Below, one piece after another: positions 38,801 to 51,800 of a stretch of 64,000 bases of DNA. Numbering within the stretch: the stretch's first letter is position 1; every line of letters begins with the position of its first letter. The stretch comes from Ichthyophthirius multifiliis (taxonomy: Eukaryota > Ciliophora > Oligohymenophorea > Hymenostomatida): NCBI RefSeq assembly GCF_000220395.1, contig NW_004087746.1, positions 309,043-373,042 of the forward strand, read 5' to 3'. Both the position numbers and the translations under genes were made by a program. The notes under the pieces were generated by a model. The model was not told the DNA's origin, searched no databases, and saw only the letters and a list, made by a program, of their open reading frames with translations.

Positions 38801-40024
38801 ATGAACGAAGAAAACTAATAATAAGGAAGCTTTAATTAAGAAATTTCAAATTAATAAGAATAATTAAATTAAAATTGTAATAATGAATAATATGTTTCTT
38901 CATTAAATGATATTGAATTATCTAATGAATTTAAAAAAACAGGAAATTATAAATACATTAAAACCTATTAAGAACTAGCTAGAGAAAAAGAAATATATGA
39001 ATATTAAAATGCTAAAAAAAAATCTTATATAAATGTTAAGGCAATTACTACAGACTAAATTTAAGGTATTACATCAGAAATAAATAATTTTTTATCATTG
39101 AAGAAAGTTAATTTAGATTAAATTTTAGATTAGGCAAATTTTATATATATATATATAAATATATATTTTCATTTTTTTTAATAAAATATTATTTTTCAAC
39201 ATACGAATATATTATTTTAATAAATATATAATAGTATTTCTTTACAGAATAAGTGAAAAAAAGAGGAACAATTTCAATTTAAGAAATTATAAATGTCTTA
39301 TAAGCGTAAAATCTTTATATTAAATAACAAAAAATATTACAGAAATGATTATAAATTATACCTAAAAATATAAATAAATATATAAAAATATATATAAATA
39401 TATATATTTATATATATATATATATATTTATATAAATTAATTATATACAATATAAATACATATATAAGTTTTTTATATAATTTTTTTTATTTTATTAATT
39501 AACAATATTTTATTTAAGTGATCCTTTTAATCTTTCTGATAACTAATCTATATAATTATCTAGATATTTAATTGAAGATAATACTCAAGATGAAATTAAA
39601 TTTAAAAAAAATATGGATGCAAGTAATGTGATTGTGAGAAGTAGAATCAAATTTGCAATAGGAAGACTTAAATTATTTACACCTGAAAAAGAAATTGAAA
39701 TCAATAAATAGATTACTGAAGTACAAACTAAATATATATTAAATAATATTTGTCTTATAATTTTTATTTTTTATACAAAAGATATTAATAAAACATGGTG
39801 AATTAATGAAATTTACATTATGTATGATAGGAGATGTTAAAAAAACATATAAATGCACTAAAGAACAAATTCTAAGATGCATGAAAACTTCAAATATAGA
39901 ATTAAGTAGTGCACAGTAGGATTATTATTTTTTAAAATTATATGAAAATTCAAATACTCCTGGAAAATTTAATTTAGAAGATACTACAGCGCTTTTCGTT
40001 AAATAATAAGAAAAAAGTGAATGA
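38801..40024 (+). CDS. unknown protein with an EF-hand-like centre (about 273-282 aa)
   Basis: Four exons are predicted: 38801 to 39106 or 39133, 39235-39305, 39519-39720 and 39782-40024, ending at TGA. The N-terminal 40 residues are Gln/Asn/Glu-rich and flexible. The middle has a helix-loop-helix look (TEQVKKRGTISIQEIINVLQADP, beginning and ending as in an EF-hand pair without calcium ligands). The C-terminal half is helical and basic (VRSRIKFAIGRLKLF; CMIGDVKKTYKC). No family is recognised. The first intron is ambiguous: either a GT donor at 39107, or a GC donor at 39134 that keeps nine more codons (VNLDQILDQ) in frame. Introns 2 and 3 have clear borders. Its neighbours are ciliary genes, which is only a weak hint at function. 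Confidence 0.7.
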
Positions 40025-40041
40025 AAATATAAAAAATAAAT

Positions 40042-40047
<6 letters not shown>

Positions 40048-40085
<38 letters not shown>
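40048..40085. repeat. (TA)n microsatellite
   Basis: About 18 TA units, 25 bp downstream of a TGA stop. Confidence 0.9.
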
Positions 40086-40089
<4 letters not shown>

Positions 40090-40354
40090 TCCATTATTAA
40101 ACATAATTATTTGAATTTTATTTATTTTATAAAATATTAATTTTTTTTTATATCTATATTAAATTTATATATATTACATTATTTATAAACAATTAAATAT
40201 CATTTAATTTTTATTTTAAATCCACACAACTAATATTTTTATTATATTGTTTATGATATGTTTAATATATATATATAAAATATATAATTTTTTATTTTGT
40301 TTTGTTTTTACTTTTCTATTTTTATAAATATTTTATTTAATAATAAAAATTAAA

Positions 40355-41050
40355 TCATACACAAGAAGTAATAAATTCAAATAACTTTCTATTTTAAGAT
40401 TAGAATTATGATTATTTTTTTTATATTAATTTTATCCCTATGTATTGTAAAATTCTGTATATTTTTATTAACTATAATTTAATTTTTTTTCTTTTTGAAC
40501 ATTTTATTATAATTTATATTGTTTGTAATATATTTTTTTTTAGATTATAACTTTTTATTGTCTGTTTTTATATTTTCAAATTCAGATTTTAAATATATTA
40601 AGCTGTCTTTTTTTTTTAATTCATTATATTAAGATTTTTATTAAATTTTAAATTTCCAAGAAAATTAATATTTACCTAATTTTAATTTTCTAATAATTAA
40701 GATGAGTTTAAATAATTATTTGAAATATTTTAATTTGATTATTAACTTTAACTAAGAGAATCTTAAATTTATTTTCTAGTACTTAGTTTATTTATTAATT
40801 TTAATTTGATTTTATCAAACAAAGGAGACATATTTGTTATTATTTATAATTCTTTTATTTCTTGTATTTATCTTTTTCTTTCTATAACTTTATCTATTAA
40901 TTTAATTCTGTCACTTACATATTATAAATCCTTTATGGCATTATTAAGTTATTATTTATTGTTTAAATCAACAATTTTATTAAATGCATCATTTATATTA
41001 ATAGAACTTACTGTTTATTTTTGTTTTTTAAATCTAAAATATAATTTTTT
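40355..41050 (-). CDS. possible gene fragment: helical, Gln/Asn-rich protein
   Basis: With TAA/TAG as sense, the minus strand reads about 230 codons without TGA before TGA at 40357-40355. The first half has a coding look (DLQYVSDRIKLIDKVIERK; ITNMSPLFDKIKLKLINKL) and could form a coiled coil; then comes a Ser/Asn/Gln linker. No ATG is found in the same frame at the 5' side, so a first exon would have to be spliced on near 41050. In DNA this AT-rich a 230-codon run without TGA can arise by chance, so this is tentative. No family is recognised. Confidence 0.35.
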
Positions 41051-43467
41051 ATATTTTAATTATTTTTAATTATATTTATATATATATTTTTCATTTTTTA
41101 TTTATTTATTATTTGTATATATTTAATATAATTATATTAACTAATATCATTGTTATAATTATATAATGTTTTTATTTTAAGATAATAACTTTAAGTGATA
41201 AATTTTAAAAAAATAAATAATAAAAAAACATTTTGGGCATTAAATTTAAATATATTGATTTATAAATAATATTTTATTTTATTATAAATAATTTTTAATA
41301 ATATTTATATTAAAATCTTTATATTTATATTAATTTATTTAATAAATAATATTTATATATATAATATAATTATAATTAATTATATATATAGTATCAATTA
41401 ATAGATTATTATAATTCTTAATTATTTTAGCTTTTTATCTAATTTTTTTATTATTAATTAATATATAAAATTAAAATTAGAAAAAAAATCAGATTATTTA
41501 TAATTAAAATATATTTAATAACATTTTCATAAATTTCAAGTAATAATGATAATTATAATTTTGTAAAAAGTAATTATAATTTTTGTTCTAGATATAGTTA
41601 ATACATAATAGAAACATATATTAAATGAATCTTTTTAAAAAATCTTTTAAATTTTTTTTTAAATAAAAAAATCTTCAAAATTGAAAGAAAATTAAAAAAA
41701 AGATAATGAAATTAATTTATTTATAATTTTTTTTATTATTATAAAAAATATAATAGATTATTTAATATAATTTAAAAAAATAAAAAAATTATCATAATAA
41801 TATTATAATGAAAACTTATCAAACTAATATTTGTTATTATTTTGGGATATAATTACTTTTATATGATTTCAATTTTTTATTTTCTTTTACATATTTATAT
41901 TAATTAATATAATAATTATAATTTTACACTTTTATTTTTAATTTATATAATAATAAATCTTATATTTTAATAAATATTATATAGTAATAAATATAAAAAA
42001 ATCTTTATATAAGCACATTTATTTTAAGTATTTGTTTTTTTAATTGTTTTACTTTAACTTATAATCCTGGACAAAATTATTTATTAATTTATTTGGTAAA
42101 TATTTTAATATTTTGACAAAGTGTTTATATTCAATCTAAAAACAAAATAAAGAAATTTCTTTAATTGTTTAAAATAAAATCAATTTATTTATTTATTAAA
42201 TCATTTTTATTTTAGTAGTAGCACATATATGTATAATATATTTTTTCCCTTTATTTCTTAAAAAAAGAAGTTTAAATTGTTTTTATTCTTATCAATTACT
42301 ATAAATTGATTAAAAAAATTAAATTTAAAAAATATTGAATCGATTATACTTCTTGGTAAACCAATTACATAAGTAATATATAAATATAATGCATATAATT
42401 TAAAAAAATAACTTCAAATCTACATGAAGGTTATATATGTTACAATATAAAAAATTATATAAATTATATTTTTGCTTATTCTATAAATAATATATAAATA
42501 ATTAAATCTTTAAGATTTAAAGAGAAAAGTTGAAAAGAACTATAATATAATAACAATAAAAAAATATAAACGAAAAATTGAAAAGTTAATTAAGGAATTT
42601 TTTAAAATTTCTAAATGAAGAATAAGAAGAATACAAATATAATTTAAGAAGAAAAAGTTTAACTATTAACTTATAATAAAATCTAAGATGGAATTTAATT
42701 TTAAATATATATATAAATATTTTAAAATTATAAAAAAATTGAATTTTTCTTATAAAATACTAATAAAAATTGCTTCTTGAAGAAATTGTTGTTTTGTACA
42801 AATATATTATAATTTATAAATATGAAAAATATGATTAATCACTTTTTATTTTATATAATGGGAAAAAAAAAAATATATTAAGGTTTAACACTTAAAAATA
42901 AATAGTAATGTAAATAATATAATTATTGATTTAGAATTAATTATTTAGTGAGTTTTTTTATATATAAGGTATTTAAAGAAAAGCAAGTGAACAAAGTATT
43001 AATTTAAGTACTTTATAAATTTAATAATAAAAAATTTAAGATATATATATATATATAAGAAAATATATATATTATATGGTTAATATTAAATTATTTAATT
43101 TTATATTAATTATTTATACTATTTATACAATAAAAATGATTTAAATAAATTAATTTTTTATTTTAAAAAATAAAAAATAAAAAATTTGCGCAATAATTAT
43201 AATTTTTTTTTTATAAAATTAAATTAACTTTAATTAAAAGAATATTAAAATAATTAAATAAAAAATATAAAAATTTTAATATGCTAAAAAGGGTATTAAG
43301 ATAAATAAAAGTCAATATATATAATATTAATAAAATGAAATATTGATTAAAGAATTTAATAAATAACTTATAAAAGTTTTTTATAATTTATTTCTATTTT
43401 ACTATTTATTATTTTAAATATTATTTTATTTTCATATTTTAATATTTTTATATTATTTAATTTAAAT

Positions 43468-43950
43468 TCAATCATCGTTGTCAGTGAATATTTTCGAATC
43501 TGAAGACTAATCAGATTCAGATATATCATAATCTTTTTATATAATATCATTTTATTATTATTATTCTAAAATCGATTAAAATTATAATTAATTATCTTAT
43601 TATTATTAATTATCATATTAATAATTATCTTAAAATAAATTATTTTATTTTTTAGTTATTGAAAATTAAAATTCTTCTTCTGATTCTTAATTTTCATCAA
43701 TTTAATTATTTTATTATTGTTTTTAAATTTCTTCTTTCATTTTTACATTCGTTTATTAAACTTTTTATTCAATTTCATCATCTAAAAATAAAATATATAT
43801 GTAATTTTAATAAATGAATAATACTATCTATAAAAAGATCTTCAATTTACATATCTGAATTTTAAAAATCATTTTCTTAATTTTATATGTTTACACCAAT
43901 TTATTCATCCTAATCTAAATTCTTTATATATTATATTTATTTATAAATGA

Positions 43951-43983
<33 letters not shown>

Positions 43984-45308
43984 TTATTTATATATATATA
44001 TAAAAATCTATATCTATTTATTTTATTTTAAATATTTACTTCATCAATTATTTAAACAATAATACTTTTACCTATATCTTATCTATAATCATAAACATCA
44101 TCATATTATTGCTAATTCAAATAGTTTATTTAAGTATCTTTTCTTTCTTAATCTAATCTTTAATAGAATTTTACTCTTTAGAAATCCGCAATATTATTTT
44201 CTTTTTAAATTATAATAGCAATATCATTATCTTCTAAAGTTTTTGAAAAATCTTAATAGACATAATTACATATTTTTTCCATTTTAATTTCGTTTTATTT
44301 TTATTGATATTCATTTTATGAATTTGACTAATAACATATATTTTTTTTTTTTTTTTAAAATAATATATAAATACAATTTCGACTTCTTCATCTGTTTCAA
44401 ACAAATATTCGAATTATTTATCAACTTATATTTTATCGTTTTCTTCAATTATTTTATTTATATTATTTTAATTATTATCTTTATTTACTTAATTAACATA
44501 AAATTTATGCATTTTAATATTTTTATCTTCCATAGATGTATCGTTTATAAGCATTCTGAAATTAAATTAATCTTTTTATAAATGATCCCAAAATTCATTT
44601 TCTTGAATTACTCCCATTTAACAATTTTAATTAAAAGGTAATAAGTTATATATTTTTTTTGCTTTTAAGATATTTTTAGGATGTTATATATTTTATGGTT
44701 AAAACGTTTATTCGATATCTTCTAATACTTATTCAAATTATGTATATTATTTTGTTTATTATTATAAGGGTTTATTTAATTAAAGTATTTTTTATTACAT
44801 TTGCTATTATTATTATATTTATTAAAGATTTTTTTTTATTCTATTTTCTTCTATTAATCTATCAAAGCTTTTTCTTTTTCTTAAATATTTTCTTAATTTT
44901 CTTCGGTATCGCTTATTTGTATATCTTCATTTATTAATGCTAAATCGGCTTCGTCTATAACCTCCTATTTTATATTAGACCCTTCTTATAAGTTATAAAT
45001 ATGTGGTTTCATGTTAAGATCATCTACTGATAAACCCAAATCACAGTTTACTAATAAATTGCAAATCTCTTTTACTTCTGCGTTTAATGTTTTGGATTTT
45101 GTATGTCTGTCTGGATCTAATTAATAATATAATGTTTTTGGATATGCTACAGGGGGGAATGGGATTTGTATTTCGAATTTAAAATTATGAAATAATCCTT
45201 TGTTTTCTGGAATTGTTAAAAGTCGTCTTTTTTTTTGTTCATATTTATATTAAATTATTTATGCTTTATGTTTTTTTGTTATTTTTATTACTTTTTTTTT
45301 TGTTCCAT
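43468..45308 (-). CDS. PAF1: PAF1: RNA polymerase II-associated factor 1 homologue
   Basis: Five minus-strand exons, with introns at 45227-45291, 44328-44374, 43922-44039 and 43782-43824, give about 522 aa. Paf1 marks are QIPFPPVAYPKTLYYQLDPDRHTKSKTL (family: [23 protein letters not shown]), DLGLSVDDLN (LGVTIDLIN), an FEQVLEDIEQTF helix followed by NLLPF, and YDDVYDYRQDIGKS (family: PDDVYDYKIARE). The C-terminus is acidic and Ser/Gln-rich (DISESDQSSDSKIFTDNDD), as in other Paf1 proteins. PAF1 is the scaffold of the Paf1 complex, which travels with RNA polymerase II and promotes elongation and histone modification. A frame break sits in a nine-base T run at 44829-44837 (A on the coding strand); one extra base restores the frame at a glutamine-rich stretch. 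Splicing the first intron leaves a short MEQKKK first exon. Confidence 0.85.
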
Positions 45309-48300
45309 TTTTTTATAGCGTGATTTTTATATTTTCTTTTTATTTATATTTTTCTTGTAAATTAAGATATGTATAGTTTATCTTTTTTAAAATTAATTAT
45401 TTATATTATAAAATCTAAATTAAATTACTAAATAAAAATTTAGATTGTTTTTGAAATAATTAGATTGATTATAAGAGTAAATCAACAATTTTAAAATATG
45501 TTCGTTATTTTTAAAAATTTAAAGTCATCAACTATAATATGTTTATTAGTAAATATGTATTTTTAGAAAAAAGTAATCATATATTAAAACTTTTTAATCT
45601 TCATAAAATTAAATATTACAATTAGAAATTAAAAACAATGTTGAAAATATATATTTATATTTTTAAAATTCTAACATTCCAATTAATTATTATACATAAA
45701 ATTAATTATTTATATATTTAATTTTAAATTTAAAGGATGATTTTTTATGGATAATTATTTTAAATAATATATTGTATTAAATTAATTATATAATTAAAAA
45801 ACATATTCTGATAAAAAATTAATTTACTTTTTAAAAAATTTGCAAAAACTTTGTTTATTATGATTTTAATTTATAATATTTTCATAAAACTATTTATATA
45901 GAATACTAAAATATTATTATTAATAATTATTCATATTTAAATCTTCAATTTTAAATTAATCACATATATATTTATATAATAATACATAAATTAATCATAT
46001 TATATATATTAATATATATTTTTAATATATGATATTCATATTTTTTAGAATATATTTTCATATTAATTATATGACAAAAATAATTAATTTTCCTTTTACT
46101 TAAGATTTATTGCTTTTCTTATTTTATTTAATTCTTTTAAATCCTTATCAAATAAACTGTATTTCTATATTATTTAATTTGTATTAATAGAGGGCTTTAA
46201 TAAATTTATATTTTTTGGATTAGTAAAATTCTACAAAAAAAAATATATAAATTATATTTGAAAAAAAAATATATATATCACTTATAAATACTCAGCTATT
46301 AAAATATATAAAAAAATATGAATTTAAATTCAATAAATATAGATCTAAATTTTCATAAAGATAAAATAAGGAACATTTAAGCTTGTTTCCTTTTTTATAT
46401 TATTTTAAATTTTTGAAATAAAAATAATGTTCCTATAATGCATTTTTTAACTCTTATTTATATTAATTTTCTTTAAACTTTTGCTTAAAATAATTTTAAG
46501 AATTAAAGATTCAAAGTATTAATCTATATTTCTTTGAAAAAAATTTACTTATGTTAAAAAATAATTAATCACACTAAAATTATTATTACTCGAATTTATA
46601 TTAAATATATTTAAATTATTATTTTTATATAAATTATTATTTTTGTAAACGTAAAATAATAAAAAAATATTATTTTCTTCAGAAAAAGCATCTAATTTTT
46701 AATATATTTTTAGAATTTTTTTATTTAATTTTAATTATTATTTATTACTGTTTTTTTTTTACGTTTATTTATAAACTTCCGAAAGTGATTTAATTTTAAA
46801 TAAGATTTTTATCTATTTTTGTTTTTAATTAATTTTTTTTTTATTTTCAATTATAAGTTTTGTTTTTTTTATTTATTAATTTTTTTTCAATTATTATATT
46901 AAATACTTTTCTAATTGTTTATTGTACAAAATTTCACATTAAGTTAAATTTATTTATCAAAGAAATTTATATGCAAAATTAGAATAATGAATAAAAAATT
47001 ATTATTGTTTTAAGGTTTCAAAAATTTGATTAATAATTATATTTTTTATATTGCTTTAGATTACTTTTGATTAATTCAAAAAAAATGTTTGTGCATTTTT
47101 TATTGTATTTATGCTTTATATTTTATAATATTAATGTTTTTATTCAACAAAAATAAAAAGAATAATAAAGTTTAAAAAGATAAAAATTCACAAAATAATA
47201 TCAAATATATAAAAGCTAAATATATAATTACAAATTGGAAAATTAAATATTAATTGTAGATAAATTTTCATATTAATTTATTTAATCCATTTTTATTATT
47301 ATTTATATTAATAATTTGAGTATAGAATTAAAATTATTTTATATTTTTTAAATATATTAAAATATATATAAAATTTAATTATATATAATAATTTTTATTT
47401 TTTATATAAATATAATTAATTATTATATTGATATGCATTAAATTAATTATGATTTATAAATTTATTTTTAATAAAAAATTATATCATTTTATATATTATA
47501 AAATATATGATATTTTAATAAATAAAAAAAAATTTATTAATTTATAAAAAATATATTATTAATTATTTATAAAGAAAGAAATATATATATATATATATAT
47601 ATATTAATAAAAATTTAAAATTTATTTATAAATAATTATTTTATTTATATATTTATTTTTATTTAATTAATATTTATTTTTTAATTTATATATATATATT
47701 TTTCTATTTTTTTATACCTATATATTTTTACAATATTTTATTTTATCTTAAAAATTAAATATTAATAATTGAAAATAAAATATATTTAATAATTTTATTT
47801 AATAAAATATATATTATCATCAATCATTATTTAATATCAGAATTTTTATTACCTTAATAGTTTGTATTATAATAAATTTTATTTTCTCTATTTTCAATAA
47901 AATTTACTATAATAGTTTAAATTTAGGAGTTTTTAAATTTTTTATTAAATATAATAGTATTCATAAATTTATATTCTTATAATATATTTTATATAATTTA
48001 TAAAATTAAAAGAATAATTTATCTTAAATTGCCAATATACATTCCAATTTTTTAATGCATTGAAAAATTAAATAAAATATATAATATGCTTTTTTAAATT
48101 CAATAAAATCAATAAAATATTTTTTTTAATAATGTTTGAAAAATTATTTCTTAAAGCTATCGAATAATATTTAATGCCTTAATGTTAATTTTTAAAAATA
48201 TCAATTTAATTATTTCATTGATAAATATTTAAATTTTATTTCAAAACATATTTAACAAATATAATCATAATTATATTCTAATGACAATGTATAAACAATT

Positions 48301-48897
48301 TCTATTTATTATTTTATTTGAAAATGAAAAATATTATACTTATCTTTTTTTAATTAATTATTAATTAATTATATTTATATCGAATTTTTAATAGTTTTTA
48401 TTAATTTTGCATTATCAGTTATGGTTAAAACTATTTTTATTTTATTTTTAGATTTAATTTTTTTTTAAATAAATAAATATTTTTATAATTAGAGTTATAA
48501 TTATACTATTAACTACAAAATGACTATTTATATCAAACTCTTAGTATTTGAAGATTTATATTTTATTATTAAAAAAAAAAACATTTTTTTTTATTTTTAT
48601 ATTTTATAAAAAATAAGATTAATTGTATTTAATAATAATTTGTTTAGTAAAAATATATATATTATTTTTAATTTATTTTATTAATATATATTATTTGTTT
48701 TTTTTTTTATATAAATAACGCATCAATCTCTATATAAGTACAAATTTTTTTTTAATAAATTAATTTCTAAACAAAACATAAAAATTATATTAAAATTATA
48801 ATATAAAGAGATATTAAATATTAATTATTCATAAAATTTTTAAATTATCATTCATAAATATACTAATTTAATTATTAAAAATAATAATAATAAATAA
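45309..48897. other. 3.6-kb AT-only desert
   Basis: No frame with mixed codon use is seen on either strand. The sequence is A/T runs and imperfect TA repeats with rare G or C. It lies between the 5' ends of PAF1 and the PH/CLU-like gene and so contains both promoters, but far more DNA than other spacers here. No tRNA-like or G/C-rich island is present. Confidence 0.5.
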
Positions 48898-51800
48898 ATG
48901 AGTAATAATCAATTTAAATAATTAGAACTTGAACAAAAATTTAGTTTAATTAAATCACAAACATCAGTCGATTAAATCTATTCCGAAAATACCCCACAAA
49001 AACCTTTCCTTAGTAAATCATATACATAAAATTCTATAAACTTACAAAGTAGATCATAATATTTAAAAAGTATTAAACATTTTGAAATAGTTCTAAAGCT
49101 AAACCATTGTAAAAATATAAATAAAAAAACAAATTAATAAATAAAAAAATAAAGCTAGTATATATCACCATAAAAGACTATTAGTTTTAAAAAATGGAGT
49201 ATTAGCATATTATTCACGAGTTCCAAAAAAGTTTAATGGAACAGAAGAAGATTTAGAAAATATACAAGAACTGCCAAAATCGACAGTTTTAGTGGGAAAT
49301 ATAATAAGCATTTTGCCAGTAGAAAAGGATAAATCAGGACTTAGTTTTGTCATTATATTTAATACTATAGACAAAATTCATAAATCAGAAATTATAAATA
49401 ACATTAGTCTGGAAGAATTAGAGTTAAAAAAAGATGAGGAAGATAATTAAGAGGTAGAAGATGATAGCAAAAAAAAGAAGAAGAAAAAACTAAAAATTAC
49501 TAAATGGAATTTTAAATGTGAGACTAAAGAATAAAGAGATAAATGGGTAATAAATAATATATATGTATTTATTGTTTTTAAAAAATAAAATAAAAAAGAT
49601 TCAATTATTAATATATCTTAAAAAGCCTGATATAAATTTGAATAGTGAATTCCATAGTTTAAAAAAATAAATGTAAGGAGTCATTTAAGAAGAAGAAATC
49701 GAGGAAGATTATGAAGACATAATTAAAAGAAAACAGAAAGAAGAATAAGAGAAAATAAATAGATAATAATTGAAAGAAATGGAAGAAATATAAAAGAAAT
49801 AATAAGAAATTTAAGAAAAATAACAATAAATAGAAAATGAAAGATAATAAAATAGACTAAAAGAAATAAATTAATAATGGAATTATAGATATTTATAATA
49901 ACTAGAAATATAAAGTGATTAGGATATTATTTAAAATCAAGAAACTAATATTTCTTTATTAAAATAAATATTTGATTTAGTAAATGAATTTAAAGAAAAT
50001 GCTAAGGAGATTTTCAAAAATATTATTGAATATTCAAAAAATACTTAATAATAATAAAAGTTTTAAAATATAGAAAATCATTATTTATAAAATTTTGATA
50101 ATTAAAAAATTTATATTTAAGATAATATTTTATTCAAACTAGCTTATTCTTAAACTAAAAATATTCGAATTTCTGAAAATCCAGAAGAAATTATAACAAT
50201 TTATGATTAAGATGATATAAAATAATTATAAAAAGGTTTAATTTTTATTTTATTTTGTAAATTATTTTTTAAAAAAAAAATAGAATTTAAAAATTATAAT
50301 ATTCTAAATAATACTATATTAAAATAAATGTAAATTGATAAAAAATTTTCTTTAAGAATCCCTTTATGTTGCTTATTAGAATATAAAGGGGTACATGCTC
50401 TAGCTTTAGCAATTCCTAATATAGAAGATTAATCTTTAATCTACGGAAATAATTTTAAAAGTTAATTTATAAACAAAATAGACAACCAAATATAAGAAGA
50501 TATATTTTTATTAGAAAATAAATTATAAATAAAATTAGAGAAGTTTAATATATATAAATAAAAAGATAATGATTATGAAGATTTAAGATTATGTGAATAA
50601 TAAAAAAAGAATAATAATAATCAGAAATCTTTACCGGAAAATTTAAATATTTTCTTCATTTTAAATATATTAGATAATTTCATAAATAAACCTGATGACC
50701 AAAATTTATTTGTTTTTTTAAAAAAAATTGAAAATTGTGAAATCTTACCATTAGATACTTTCACTTTTACAGAAGTATTTTTTTATAATATTAAAAAAAT
50801 TATATATGTATATGCTTTAATATGTAGATTTTACATGAACATGGACTAAAAATTTCCTAAATAGGTGAAATATTTGAAAAAACAAGTCTTTATCACATAA
50901 AATAAATATGCTAAGTGGAAATGAGTGTCCGTATATGTAAAAAAGTACTCCGAGATTGCCAAAAAGAGTATTTTTAGGAATGTAATATGATCGATTTTTT
51001 GAATTTAATATTAAGTTGTTCTAAAGAAACAGATCTTTTTTGGGAATAAATAATAAATATACAAAGCATGTATAATTATAATTGTTAAATAGATCGTAGT
51101 TTAATCAAAATCGGTAGTTTTTTGAATTCTCTTTAATACAATTGTAATATAAAATTTTCTTGGGATGAAAAAATATATTTTTTTGAGCAAATAAGGCCAG
51201 TATAATTTTAAAAAAACTAAATATTTTTTTTAGTAAAAGAGAAATTTTTTGATTTAAAAGAATGTTTATTGTAAAAATATAGTGTTAATTATAAATAGTA
51301 AATAGAAAAAAACGAAAAATAATACGAGGAGGCTTTTGAAAAATTAAAAACTTAAATAATGTTAAAAAATACACTGAAAAATTCTCAAAATGAAGATTAA
51401 ATTTATATATAATTAAATAATGATTAAACTGATTTATTATTAATATTTTAAAAATATGAAGAATCATTACATAAATCCTTAGAAATTTTAAGTCTATATA
51501 AAAAATTTAATAATGTCTAATTAATTAAAACTATTATAAATATTATCAACGCAAAAATTTTTCAAGAGGAAAAATGTATAGAATTTTTTGATTAAGGGGT
51601 GTAAATTATACAATGGAATTTTGGATTTTTTCATCCTCTTTTTTCACTTTTTTACAGTGTTTTGGGTTATTTTTATTTACAGAAAAAATAGTTTGATGAA
51701 TCTGTGGCATTATATAAAAGTAGTTTAATTAATTCAAAAAAATGTCTTGGGGAATTTCATATATTTAATGCCGATACATATAAAGATCTGGCTAACGTTT

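Larger units (their letters stand above)
40025..43467. other. 3.4-kb gene-poor region
   Basis: Apart from the possible minus-strand ORF at 40355-41050, the DNA is mostly runs of A, T and TA. A (TA)n tract lies just after the previous stop codon. Around 42600-42700 a short plus-strand frame begins MKNKKNTNIIQEEKVQLL, but it dissolves into low-complexity codons. Confidence 0.4.

Noticed and set aside
40806-41069. Plus-strand hydrophobic ORF of 87 aa that looks like a membrane protein
   Set aside because: Opposite strand of a longer Gln/Lys-rich minus frame; T-rich antisense of A-rich coding DNA always looks hydrophobic.
42614-42960. Plus-strand frame starting MKNKKNTNIIQEEKV as a possible gene or transposon relic
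   Set aside because: It turns into low-complexity codons within 35 residues and no splice solution gives a better reading.
44318-44937. Two plus-strand hydrophobic ORFs (87 and 80 aa)
   Set aside because: Antisense of PAF1 exons and an intron; the minus strand has clear family motifs.
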